Below, piece by piece: positions 35,867 to 47,386 of a DNA stretch of 64,000 bases. The stretch spans positions 186,001-250,000 of the forward strand of contig CAWADU010000003.1 of assembly GCA_963781025.1 (NCBI GenBank). The letters run 5' to 3'. The notes beneath the pieces are model-generated. The model did not search any database. It was not told where the DNA came from and saw only the letters and a list, made by a program, of their open reading frames with translations. Both the position numbers and the translations under genes were made by a program. How positions within the stretch are numbered: the stretch's first letter is position 1; each line of letters opens with the position of its first letter. The DNA comes from Tardibacter sp963781025. Its GTDB lineage: Bacteria; Pseudomonadota; Alphaproteobacteria; Sphingomonadales; Sphingomonadaceae.

Positions 35867-37973
35867 ATGCTGACGCTGGCTGGACTATTCGGGCACCTCG
35901 CGGCGGCGATGGGCTTTGGCTGTCTCGCCCTTTGGCTGCTCGCCCGTCACGGCGACAGCGCGTCCGGCGTATGGCTGTCCGCCGCTTCTTTCGCCACCGC
36001 GATTTGGGCCGCGATGGTCAGCCTGGCCGCGTTTTACGGCGGCGGCGCGCTTGACGCGATGAGCGCCCTCGAGACAATCAGAAACATGGCCTGGACAGGC
36101 TTTCTGGTCTCGCTGTTACGGACCGGCAGGAAGAACCGGGACACCGCCGAAAAGGAGCGGGCCGTCGTCATCAGCATTTTGGGTGCCATCCTGCTGGTCC
36201 AGCTGTTCGTCGACGTGGTGCTGACGCCCGACATGACGGCGGCATGGCTCAGCGGCACGGGTTCGATGGCCCTTGTCCTGCGGATTACGGCGGCCGTCAG
36301 CATTCTGCTGCTGATTCACAATCTGTACCTCAGCGCCACGCCTTCGAACCGGTTCGGCCTCAGGATCCTGAGCGTGGGCCTGGGCGCCGCGACCATCTAT
36401 GACCTGAACCTTTATACGATCGCCTTCCTGAACCGCGCCATCTCGCCAAATCTGTTCAACATGCGCGGGGTGGCGATGGCCATCGTGCTGCCGCTCCTGA
36501 TCCTGGCGGCGCACAGGAACCGGGGCTGGCGCATCCAGCTGTCGCATTCGGCCGCGTTCCAGACCTTCGCGCTGATCGGCATCGGCCTCTACCTCGTTTT
36601 CATGGCGGTCGCCGTCTATGGCCTGCGGCTTGTGGGCGGTGACTGGGGGCGGTTGCTTCAGATCGTCTTTCTCTTCGCGGCTCTGGTGGCATCGGCGTTG
36701 TTCGCGATATCGGACCGCGCCCGCGCCTGGAGCCGGGTGAAGATCGCCAAGCATTTTCTTCCCTACAAATATGATTACCGCAGCGAATGGCTGCGGTTCA
36801 TTCGAACCGTCGGCATCGCCCGCACCGGCTATGGCGAGCTTACGGAGCGGGTCATCCGCGCCGTTGCGACGATCGTCGATTCTCCGGGTGGCCTGCTGTT
36901 CACCCTTGGTGACGGGCGTGACTATGCGCCGCTGGCGCACTGGAACATGTCGTGGAGCGATGCGCGGCCGGTCGAGGGCAATCACCCGATGGCTGTCCAG
37001 ATGGCGCGGAACGGCCGGATCGTTAATCTTGACGAACACCGGGGGTCTCCGGGCGCGGCGGATCGTCCCCCCGAATGGCTGGTGGAGGATCGTCGCGCCT
37101 GGCTGATCGTTCCGCTCATCCACCTTGAACGGCTGGCGGGTTTCCTCCTGCTGGAGCGTTCGCCGGTGGTCGCCGATCTCAACTGGGAGGATTTCGACCT
37201 GTTGCGGACGGTCGGCCAGCAGGCGGCGAGCTACATCGCCGAGGCGCAAAGCCAGTCCGCTCTGGCGGACGCCGAGAAATTCGAGGAATTCAACCGCCGT
37301 TTCGCGTTCATCATGCATGACATCAAGAATCTGGTGAGCCAGCTCAGTCTGCTTGCGCGCAACGCCGAACGCCACGCCAACAAGCCTGAGTTCCAGGCCG
37401 ACATGGCCGCGACGCTCCAGAGTTCGGTCGGCAAGATGAACGACCTGCTGGCACGGCTGGCCCAGCACAACAAGGGCCGGCCCGACGAGCGCGTGCCGGT
37501 GGCGCTGGGTGAACTGCTGCAAATGGTGGTCGGCGAGAAAAGGGCCGCGCATCCGATCGCCCTCACCATGGACGACGATGGCCTGATCGTCGGCGATCCG
37601 CAGCGGGTGGAGCAGATCATCGCCCATCTTTTGCAGAATGCGATTGAAGCCAGTCCTTCCGACGAACCGGTCGAAGTCGGCCTGGACATCGGGCGCACCC
37701 ATGCGGAGATCACGGTCGCCGACAAGGGGGCCGGCATGTCACCCAGCTTTATCAGGGATCAACTGTTCAAGCCTTTTGTTTCGACAAAATCGGGCGGATT
37801 CGGAATCGGCGCGTTCGAAATCCCGGGAGATCGTTCGCTCAATGGGAGGCCGGCTGGAAGTATGGAGCCGCGAAGGGCAGGGCACCCGATTCACAGTGTA
37901 TTTGCCTTTGGCTGGTAATGGTGACGTTGAAGTTCAGGAAATGAGAGCGGCTGCGAATGGCATCGATCGATAA
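35867..37973 (+). CDS. prsK: PrsK-type sensor histidine kinase, frame broken by one extra base near 37820
   Basis: An N-terminal block of about eight membrane helices (residues 1-280) is followed by a GAF domain (about 310-460), a histidine box (FIMHDIKNLVSQLSLLARNAERH) and an ATPase domain with N and G boxes (LLQNAIEAS, ADKGAGMS, FKPFVSTKSGGFGIGAFE). After Glu651 (GAA 37817-37819) one extra A shifts the frame; the expected end (SREIVRSMGGRLEVWS, then TRFTVYLPLA) continues in +1 from 37821 to 37973. PrsK belongs to XrtA/PEP-CTERM systems. With the base removed, its end overlaps prsR by 17 bases. Confidence 0.9.
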
Positions 37974-39321
37974 GCAAAAGTTGCTGGTGGTTGAGGATGA
38001 TGAAGGGCTGCAACGGCAGTTACGCTGGTCCTATGACGATTATGAAGTGCTGGTGGCGGGCGATCGCGCCACCGCGATTGATCTGTTGCGCGCAGAAGAA
38101 CCCGATGTCGTGACGCTCGATCTGGGCCTGCCGCCAGACCCCGACGGAACGGCGGAAGGTTTCGCGGCCCTTGAAACCATATTGAAGCTGAAGCCGGACA
38201 CCAAGGTGATCGTCGCGTCGGGGCACGGCGCTCGTGAAAGCGCGCTCCAGGCGATCGCCATGGGCGCGTATGATTTCTACCAGAAGCCGATCGACATCGA
38301 TGAGCTGGGTCTCGTCGTCAAACGCGCGTTTCACGTCCTTGCACTGGAACAGGAAAATGCAAGGCTTGCCGAGTCTTCGGCAAAATCGGGATCGGTATTG
38401 AATGGCCTGATCACGACGGCTCCCGAGATGCTGAAGGTTGCGCGTACGATCGAGCGGGTAGCGAGTGCTGACGTATCGGTGATGCTGCTTGGCGCTTCGG
38501 GCACCGGCAAGGAAGTGATCGCCCGCGGCCTGCACAGCACCAGCCACCGCGCCAAGGGTCCGTTCGTCGCGATCAACTGCGCGGCCATACCGGAAAATCT
38601 GCTTGAGGCTGAACTGTTCGGCTATGAAAAGGGCGCATTCACCGGCGCGATAAAGACCACCGAAGGCAAGATCGAACTTGCGCAGGGCGGGACGCTTTTC
38701 CTTGACGAGGTCGGCGACATTCCATTGCCGCTCCAGGTCAAGCTGCTGCGTTTCATCCAGGAACGGGTGATCGAGCGCATCGGCGGGCGCAAGGCAATCC
38801 CCGTCGATGTCCGCATCGTCTGTGCGACGCACCAGGACCTTGACGTGATGATCAAGGAGGGCCGTTTCCGGGAAGACCTGTTTTACAGACTTGCCGAAAT
38901 CGTCGTGCGCATCCCGCCATTAGCCGAACGGCATGGCGATGTGACGGTGCTCGCCAACCACTTCCTCAACCGCTTTGCCGGCGAGATGCATTCGCAGGTC
39001 AAAGGCTTCGCGCCCGACGCGCTCGCGGCGATGAACAGCTGGGGCTGGCCGGGCAATGTGCGGGAGCTTGAAAACCGCATGAAGCGGGCGGTCATCATGG
39101 CCGACAACAAGCTGATCACCGCCGCCGACCTTGACCTGGACGGTGATGAGGAAGCCGGGCTGATGCTCAACCTCAAGGCCGCGCGTGAACTCGCCGACCG
39201 CAAGGCCATCCGCCAGGCGCTTGCCCGGACGGAAGGGAACATCTCCAACGCCGCCAAGCTTCTGGGGATCAGCCGTCCAACGTTCTACGATCTGCTCAAA
39301 GCCTACAACATCCAGCCTTGA
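37957..39321 (+). CDS. prsR: PrsR-type sigma-54-dependent response regulator
   Basis: A receiver domain (phospho-acceptor Asp55 in VVTLDLGLP), AAA+ domain (LLGASGTGKE, GYEKGAFTGA contact motif for sigma-54, GGTLFLDEVGD) and a Fis-type helix-turn-helix at the end (NISNAAKLLGISRPTFYDLL). 454 residues. Partner of PrsK. In other bacteria the pair drives exosortase-associated exopolysaccharide and PEP-CTERM genes from -24/-12 promoters. No exosortase, PEP-CTERM protein or clear sigma-54 site is in this window, so targets lie elsewhere. Confidence 0.95.
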   Translation: MASIDKQKLLVVEDDEGLQRQLRWSYDDYEVLVAGDRATAIDLLRAEEPDVVTLDLGLPPDPDGTAEGFAALETILKLKPDTKVIVASGHGARESALQAIAMGAYDFYQKPIDIDELGLVVKRAFHVLALEQENARLAESSAKSGSVLNGLITTAPEMLKVARTIERVASADVSVMLLGASGTGKEVIARGLHSTSHRAKGPFVAINCAAIPENLLEAELFGYEKGAFTGAIKTTEGKIELAQGGTLFLDEVGDIPLPLQVKLLRFIQERVIERIGGRKAIPVDVRIVCATHQDLDVMIKEGRFREDLFYRLAEIVVRIPPLAERHGDVTVLANHFLNRFAGEMHSQVKGFAPDALAAMNSWGWPGNVRELENRMKRAVIMADNKLITAADLDLDGDEEAGLMLNLKAARELADRKAIRQALARTEGNISNAAKLLGISRPTFYDLLKAYNIQP

Positions 39322-39348
39322 TCGGGGTCTTCTGCCAACATCTCGCCG

Positions 39349-39843
39349 TCAATGCATGGGCGGCCAGGTTTCGGACCAATGCTCGCTGAAACGGCCGGAA
39401 CGCGCCCTTGACGTCAACCGCGCGAATTCGTCCCGGTCCACATGGATGAGCGACATATGGTCGCCAGCCTCGAAATAAACGTCGGGCTGGTCCTGGAGCC
39501 GTTCGTCAATAATGACGTCCAGCCCATAGACCGATCCCAGCGCCGGTATGGCGCCTGCAATGCAATCGGTGAAGACTTCCCGGACTTCGTCCTCGTCGGC
39601 GAGTCGCGGCTTCTGGCCCAGCTCCATCCTTAAATCCGAAAGCTGTATGCGGTGATCGGCCGGCAGGACAGCCAGCAGGCGGCCATCGTCCATGTCCAGC
39701 AGGACCGCCTTGGCAAGCTGACCGGCGGGCACGTGGCACGCCTCGGCGCTTTCCATGGCAGACAAGGTGGGCAGGTGTTTGATGATGTCGAAATGGGCGT
39801 GCTGGGTATCCAGATAGCGGCGCACTAGAGATGCGATAGCCAT
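39349..39843 (-). CDS. YbaK/EbsC-type aminoacyl-tRNA deacylase-like protein
   Basis: A 164-residue YbaK-fold protein: HFDIIKHLPTLSAMESAEACHVPAGQLAKAVLL carries the conserved Lys of the family, and GAIPALGSVYGLDVIIDERL the C-terminal substrate loop. Such proteins hydrolyse mischarged tRNA. The closest forms, with a C-terminal segment ending FARLTS, are also seen as free-standing stress proteins. It converges with prsR, 28 bases away. Confidence 0.85.
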   Translation of the reverse strand: MAIASLVRRYLDTQHAHFDIIKHLPTLSAMESAEACHVPAGQLAKAVLLDMDDGRLLAVLPADHRIQLSDLRMELGQKPRLADEDEVREVFTDCIAGAIPALGSVYGLDVIIDERLQDQPDVYFEAGDHMSLIHVDRDEFARLTSRARSGRFSEHWSETWPPMH

Positions 39844-40341
39844 GGCTTAGTCCTCACATGCACAAGTGACGCGCATCGTGCGAGGGCTGATCCCGGACCG
39901 TCGCTGGAGGATGCGCCTTGGACATTTCTACTACTCCTGTTGGCGGGCTTCAAGGCACACCCCACCCGGCGTAAGCTGTACGTGAGGGACTAGGTGTCGA
40001 TCTTGCGACATGGCGGCGCGTGATGCTGGAAGAATATGCCCGCCAGATGATCTACGCCGGAGAACTCCACGCGGGCTAGGTCGACAAGATGCTTCGCAAG
40101 CCGATGCGTCATGCGGAGGCGGGGCGTGATTCGGCAGGATAAGTTGCGTACGGCCACCGATTCTCCCGGATCGGATGTGCCTCCGGTGTGTTTCTTTATG
40201 GGACAGGTGCACTTGTCGCGACTCATGAACGGCTGGGCTGTTCGGACGGCGCGAGCTCTGAAGTTGCGGAGGCGTTGATGATAATCATGGCCATGTTGTC
40301 GGTGGGAGGCGGACACGCGGTCATTCAAGGGGATAGAAGCA
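39844..40341. other. intergenic stretch without a convincing gene
   Basis: Nearly 500 bases. On the minus strand a 23-residue frame (39854-39925) with CAGGAG upstream ends 11 bases before the YbaK start and could be a leader peptide. On the plus strand, codons from about 39975 to 40079 read AVREGLGVD, EEYARQMIYAGEL, then a stop, which might be a decayed gene end. ATGATAATCAT (40278-40288) is a small palindrome upstream of the next gene. None of these is firm. Confidence 0.3.
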
Positions 40342-40848
40342 ATGGCAGTGAGTGGAAGCGCGCTGCGTAGCGCGATTGATCTCGATCGATCCGATATGGT
40401 TGCCCCGGTTGCACGGGCAGACCTTGCGATCGGAATGCAGTTGCTGCGGGCCAGCAACATGAAGGCCTTGAGATTGCAGCTCGCGCTTTTTTCGCGTGAT
40501 CACAAGATGGTCGTGGAGGCGGTTGACGGGCTGGTCGATCTCGACGGTGAGATAGCGAGCTTTATCCGGGATATGCCGCCGGCCGACGTGGCGATGCGCG
40601 AGATGGACGAAATATGCAGCTGGATAGACCAGCAGAAGCGCGCAATCGCATCTGAAAAACTTGCGCTCGGGTGCCTGACCGATGGACCCGACGTCCGGCG
40701 GAAAGGTCCGATGTCGGTCATGCCCGGCGATCGGGCGGGCGGGGAAGAAGACGGCACGGCGTTGGAACTTGATGGATATGAGGTCGAACTCTCGCGCCGC
40801 CTCCGCCGGAGCACGTTCACAGGTGGCCGCGCCCGGCCCACGGGCTGA
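40342..40848 (+). CDS. hypothetical protein, helical, sphingomonad-type
   Basis: 168 residues, preceded by AAGGGGAT. The middle is helical and regular (IGMQLLRASNMKALRLQLALFSRDHKMVVEAVDGLVDLD, about residues 30-68), a pattern I associate with an uncharacterised sphingomonad family. The last 50 residues are rich in Gly, Arg and charged residues and are probably disordered. No signal peptide or membrane helix. Its end overlaps the next gene by about 70 bases in another frame. Function unknown. Confidence 0.6.
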   Translation: MAVSGSALRSAIDLDRSDMVAPVARADLAIGMQLLRASNMKALRLQLALFSRDHKMVVEAVDGLVDLDGEIASFIRDMPPADVAMREMDEICSWIDQQKRAIASEKLALGCLTDGPDVRRKGPMSVMPGDRAGGEEDGTALELDGYEVELSRRLRRSTFTGGRARPTG

Positions 40849-41068
40849 GAGCGACGGCAGGATCAGCCCGGCTGAAATGAGGAACCTGAACGCCATCGAG
40901 GCGAGCGGACGCGACTTGCATGCTGCGATTGCCGGTGTCGACAAAAGTGTGAGGCGCCTTCCCGGCAAGGGCTTCGTCTTCATGACCGTATTGACGGTGC
41001 AGGTCGTGATCGGGGCGCTGATCGTCTATGGCGACGCGATACGGCCGCTTATTCCGCTCCACTTCTGA
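40778..41068 (+). CDS. small single-helix membrane protein, function unknown
   Basis: 96 residues from ATG 40778; a later ATG at 40877 would give 63 residues and avoid overlap with the previous gene. After a low-complexity N-terminus there is a short amphipathic helix (NAIEASGRDLHAAIAGVDKSVRRL), then one membrane helix (FVFMTVLTVQVVIGALIVYG) near the C-terminus. The shape resembles holin-like or coupling proteins, but there is no phage context. The 3' end overlaps the converging oxidoreductase gene by 20 bases. Confidence 0.5.
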   Translation: MRSNSRAASAGARSQVAAPGPRAESDGRISPAEMRNLNAIEASGRDLHAAIAGVDKSVRRLPGKGFVFMTVLTVQVVIGALIVYGDAIRPLIPLHF

Positions 41069-42689
41069 AGGTGCCGCGAAGGAAGCGCGCCGCGAACGAC
41101 CGGTCCGCCAATATCTCGCGGGCCGCGTTGTGCCCGGGTGCGCCGCTCACCCCGCCGCCGGGATGTGTGCCCGCGCCGCACATGTAGAGGCTTTTTATCG
41201 GTCCTCGATAGTCGGCATGGCCGAGGATCGGTCGCGCGGCCCATAGCTGATCGAGCGACATGCGGCCATGAAAGATATCGCCGCCGGCAAGGCCGAAGGT
41301 CCGCTCCAGATCGAGCGGGGAGAGGATCTGCCGCCCAAGGACCGAAGCGCCAAACCCCGGCGCATAGGCTTCGATCGTGTCGGTGACCGTATCGGCCGCC
41401 GTTTCGCGCGCGTCATCCCAGCTTCGGCCATCGGGAAGCTCGGGCGCGAATTGCTGGCAAAACAGGCTGGCGACGTGATGGCCGGGCGGAGCGAGGTTGT
41501 CGTCCACGGTGGAGGGGATCAGCATCTCCACAATCGGCGCCTTCGACCAGCCATGAGCGCGCGCGTCGGCGAAGGCATGGTCCATATAATCGAGGGTGGG
41601 GGCGATGATGATGCCGCTCCGGTGATGCTCGCCCGGTTCTGGCAGGCAGGTGAAACGGGGCAGCGCCGATAGCGCCACATTCATGCGGAAGGTGCCCGAC
41701 CCGGTCTTGTAGCCCGCGATGCGGCGACGGAAATCGGGGCGCAGTTCTGCCGGGTCGATCAGTCGCTCATAAAGAAGGCTCGGGCCGATATTGGCGACGA
41801 CGGCGCGTCCGAATATCTGCTCGCCTGATTCCAGGCTCACGCCCGCTGCCCTGCCGCCATCCACAAGCACGCGCGCCACTGGCGCATTTGTGGTGATTTC
41901 GACGCCTGCTCGTTCACATGCCTCGCGCATTGCCTGGGTGATCGCACCCATCCCGCCCATGGCATGGCCCCATGCGCCCTTGTTGCCGTTCACCTCGCCG
42001 AAGACATGGTGGAGGAGGACATAGGCCGAACCCGCCGCGTCGGGGCTTGCGTAATTGCCGACAACCGCATCGAAACCGAAAACCGCCTTTATCGCCTCGC
42101 TTTCGAACCACCCGTCGAGGAATTCGCGGGCGCTTCGGGTGAACAGTTCCATCAGATCGCGCTGGCGGGGAAGGGCGAGGCGGGACATGCGCCTACCTTG
42201 TTTCGCGGCCTCGATCAGCGAGCCCAGCCCGCCGCCCGCATTTGGCGGCGTCCTGAGCGCCAGATCGCGCAGCACATCGGCGGCGCTTTCAAGCATCGCG
42301 TAATAGGCTGGCAATGCCTGGGCGTCGCGAGCGGAGAATTTGCGGAATTCGGCCTGGGTCTTCTCAAGCCCACCGCCGACCTTGAGATAACGTCCATCGG
42401 GCTGGGGCAGGAAATTGGCGATCGGCCGCTCGACGATCCTCAGGCCAAGCTCGCGAAGCCTCATGTCGTGGATGACCTTCGGGTTGAGCAGGCTGACCGT
42501 GTAGCTGGCGGTGGAATTGCGGAAACCGGGGTGGAATTCCTCGGTTACGGCCGCGCCGCCGACGATCCCGCGCCGCTCAAGCATTCGCACCCTCAGTCCG
42601 GCCCGCGCGAGATAGAACGCGCAGACCAGGCCGTTATGCCCCGCGCCGATGATGACGGCGTCGTAGGTCGAAGAGTCGTTTTTCGCCAT
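41049..42689 (-). CDS. phytoene-desaturase-like FAD oxidoreductase (PYROXD2 type)
   Basis: 546 residues with the N-terminal motif AVIIGAGHNGLVCAFYLARAG and MLERRGIVGGAA, and the C-terminal YMCGAGTHPGGGVSGAPGHNAA that identifies the CrtI/COG1233 group and, within it, the PYROXD2 branch. There are no carotenoid genes nearby, so carotenoid desaturation is unlikely. The physiological substrate is unknown. ATG 42689 was chosen over an upstream ATG at 42707 because the following sequence is the family N-terminus. Confidence 0.82.
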   Translation of the reverse strand: MAKNDSSTYDAVIIGAGHNGLVCAFYLARAGLRVRMLERRGIVGGAAVTEEFHPGFRNSTASYTVSLLNPKVIHDMRLRELGLRIVERPIANFLPQPDGRYLKVGGGLEKTQAEFRKFSARDAQALPAYYAMLESAADVLRDLALRTPPNAGGGLGSLIEAAKQGRRMSRLALPRQRDLMELFTRSAREFLDGWFESEAIKAVFGFDAVVGNYASPDAAGSAYVLLHHVFGEVNGNKGAWGHAMGGMGAITQAMREACERAGVEITTNAPVARVLVDGGRAAGVSLESGEQIFGRAVVANIGPSLLYERLIDPAELRPDFRRRIAGYKTGSGTFRMNVALSALPRFTCLPEPGEHHRSGIIIAPTLDYMDHAFADARAHGWSKAPIVEMLIPSTVDDNLAPPGHHVASLFCQQFAPELPDGRSWDDARETAADTVTDTIEAYAPGFGASVLGRQILSPLDLERTFGLAGGDIFHGRMSLDQLWAARPILGHADYRGPIKSLYMCGAGTHPGGGVSGAPGHNAAREILADRSFAARFLRGTFRSGAE

Positions 42690-42729
42690 GCAAGCACAGG
42701 CTGGCATTCATTCCGAAGATTTGCCAGCG

Positions 42730-42776
42730 CTCACCGTTCAGCATCGACCCCAGCCTTCGCGGGGGTGGCGAAGAGG
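42730..42776. repeat. REP-like arm between the oxidoreductase and metH
   Basis: GCATCGACCCCAGCCTTCGCGGGGG closely matches one arm of the element at 9800-9895. It fills most of the 87-base gap between the metH stop and the start of the next gene downstream on the same strand, and could act as a transcript-end hairpin (CCCCAGC/GCGGGGG). Confidence 0.5.
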
Positions 42777-45386
<2,610 letters not shown>

Positions 45387-45401
45387 GGGCTTCTTCTGAA
45401 A

Positions 45402-46448
45402 TCAGGCGGCAAGGGTCATCGGATCAAGGCCCGATAACATGGTGACGGTCGATGTTTTGGCGGGCTGGCGCGGCGGCAGGCCCCGCACGGTCCGCGCCAT
45501 CGCACGGATGTGCTCGGGCGTCGTGCCGCAGCAGCCGCCGACGACGTTGATCAGCCCTTCGTCGGCCCATTCGCGGATGAAATCGGCCGTGGTGTCGGGC
45601 GCTTCGTCATACTGGCCAAGCTCATTGGGAAGCCCCGCATTGGGATAGGCCATGATCAGCGTGTCGGCGAGGGTGGACAGCGTCGCCACCATCGGCCGCA
45701 ACTGGGGCGCACCGAATGAACAGTTGAGGCCGACCGTCAGCGGCCGGGCATGGCGCACAGCGGCCCAGAAGGCCTCGATCGAATGACCGGACAGGTTGCG
45801 GCCCGACATGTCGGTGACGGTCATCGACAGCATCAGCGGCACCTGCTGGCCGCGTGCATCGCCCGCTTCCAGCGTCGCCATGATACCCGCCTTGGCGTTC
45901 AGCGTATCGAAGATCGTCTCGATCAGGATGAAATCGACACCACTATCCAGAAGGGCGTCGATCTGCTCGCGGTACACGTCCTTCAGTTCATCGAAGCTGA
46001 TCGCTCGGAACCCCGGATCGTTCACATCGGGCGACAGCGACAAGGTCTTGTTGGTCGGGCCGATGGCGCCGGCGACGAAGCGGGGGCGGCCGTCCTCCTC
46101 GGTCTTCGCGTCGGTTTCGGCGCGGGCGATGCGCGCGGCGGCGTGGTTCATGTCGATGACCAGATGCTCGGCGCCGTAATCGGCCTGGCTGATCCGGTTG
46201 GCGTTGAAGGTGTTGGTGGAAACGATGTCCGATCCCGCGTCCAGATAGGCACGGGTGATGTCCGCGATGATTTCGGGGCGCGTCAGCACCAGCAGGTCAT
46301 TGTTTCCCTTCTGATCGAAGCCGAGATCGAAATCCCCGCGATAGGCGGCCTCGTCCAGATGATGGGTCTGGATCATCGTGCCGAATGCACCGTCCGTTAC
46401 GAGGATGCGCTTGGCGGCTTCCGCCCTGAATGTGTCTGCGGCGTTCAT
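45402..46448 (-). CDS. homocysteine S-methyltransferase part of split methionine synthase
   Basis: 348 residues with the zinc site of the MetH N-terminal barrel: Cys in GLNCSFGA and the pair in VGGCCGTTPEH. It starts with RILVTDGAFGTMIQ. It must work with the separate cobalamin protein encoded 15 bases downstream. Its start overlaps the metF stop by four bases, so metF and both metH parts are co-expressed. Confidence 0.94.
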   Translation of the reverse strand: MNAADTFRAEAAKRILVTDGAFGTMIQTHHLDEAAYRGDFDLGFDQKGNNDLLVLTRPEIIADITRAYLDAGSDIVSTNTFNANRISQADYGAEHLVIDMNHAAARIARAETDAKTEEDGRPRFVAGAIGPTNKTLSLSPDVNDPGFRAISFDELKDVYREQIDALLDSGVDFILIETIFDTLNAKAGIMATLEAGDARGQQVPLMLSMTVTDMSGRNLSGHSIEAFWAAVRHARPLTVGLNCSFGAPQLRPMVATLSTLADTLIMAYPNAGLPNELGQYDEAPDTTADFIREWADEGLINVVGGCCGTTPEHIRAMARTVRGLPPRQPAKTSTVTMLSGLDPMTLAA

Positions 46449-47386
46449 GCTGCGGCCTTTTCCTGATCAGTTTTCGCGCGCACGCCCAGCAGGTGGCAGA
46501 TGGCGAACGCCAGCTCGGCGCGGTTCAAGGTGTAAAAGTGGAAATGCCGGACGCCGCCCGCATACAGCCTGCGGCAAAGCTCGGCGGTGATCGTCGCGGC
46601 GACGAGCTGGCGCGAGGCCGGGTGGTTGTCCAGCCCCTCAAACAGCCGGTCCATCCATGGCGGGATCGCCGTACCGCACATCCCGGCCATCTTGCGGGTC
46701 TGGGCGACGTTGGTGACAGGGAGGATGCCCGGCACGATTTCGCCGGTCACGCCCGCTGCCGACGCCCGGTCGCGGAAACGGAAATAGGTCTCGGGCTCGA
46801 AGAAGAACTGGCTGATCGCACGGCTCGCGCCCGCTTCAAGCTTGCGCTTCAGGAACCGCACGTCCGCATCGGCCGACAGGGCCTCCGGATGGCTTTCGGG
46901 ATAGGCCGCGACCGAAAGCTCGAACGGCGCGACCTTCAGCAGCCCCTCGACCAGCTCGGCGGCATTGGCATAGCCATCGGGGTGGGCCGCGAACTTTTCG
47001 CCCGCGACCGGCGGATCACCGCGCAGGGCGACGATGTGGCGGATGCCCGCATCCCAATAATCCTGCGCGACTTCTGCGATTTCCGCACGGCTGGCATTGA
47101 TGCAGGTTAGATGCGCGGCGGGAGCAAGCGGGGTTTCGCGGACGATGCGCCCGACGGTCGCATGGGTGCGCTCGCGCGTCGACCCGCCCGCGCCATAGGT
47201 GACGGAGACGAAGCGGGGGGCAAGCGGTGCGAGCGTCTGGATCGACTGCCACAGCGTTTCTTCCATCGCCGGGGTCTTGGGCGGAAAAAACTCGAACGAG
47301 ATCGACACGTCGCCCGGCAGATCGGCATAGAGCGGCGCCGACAGCGCGTGACGCGCCTCCTCAAGCTGATCGAGGTTCAGATTCAT
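46445..47386 (-). CDS. metF: methylenetetrahydrofolate reductase
   Basis: Supplies 5-methyl-tetrahydrofolate for MetH using FAD. The 313 residues contain VSISFEFFPPKT, FVSVTYGAGGSTRERT, HLTCINASRAEI, IVALRGDPP and the C-terminal GVRHFHFYTLNRAE. ATG 47386 has AAGGAGAG upstream and overlaps the regulator's stop codon (ATGA). It is second in the regulator-metF-metH operon. Confidence 0.96.
   Translation of the reverse strand: MNLNLDQLEEARHALSAPLYADLPGDVSISFEFFPPKTPAMEETLWQSIQTLAPLAPRFVSVTYGAGGSTRERTHATVGRIVRETPLAPAAHLTCINASRAEIAEVAQDYWDAGIRHIVALRGDPPVAGEKFAAHPDGYANAAELVEGLLKVAPFELSVAAYPESHPEALSADADVRFLKRKLEAGASRAISQFFFEPETYFRFRDRASAAGVTGEIVPGILPVTNVAQTRKMAGMCGTAIPPWMDRLFEGLDNHPASRQLVAATITAELCRRLYAGGVRHFHFYTLNRAELAFAICHLLGVRAKTDQEKAAA

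Noticed and set aside
36116..37702. Open frame of 528 codons on the minus strand
   Set aside because: It lies wholly antisense to prsK; the translation is rich in Arg, His, Gln and Asp with no domain, as expected for a mirror frame in high-GC DNA.
39990..40460. Open frame of 156 codons on the minus strand
   Set aside because: Overlaps the start of the better-supported gene at 40342 and has the composition of a shadow frame.
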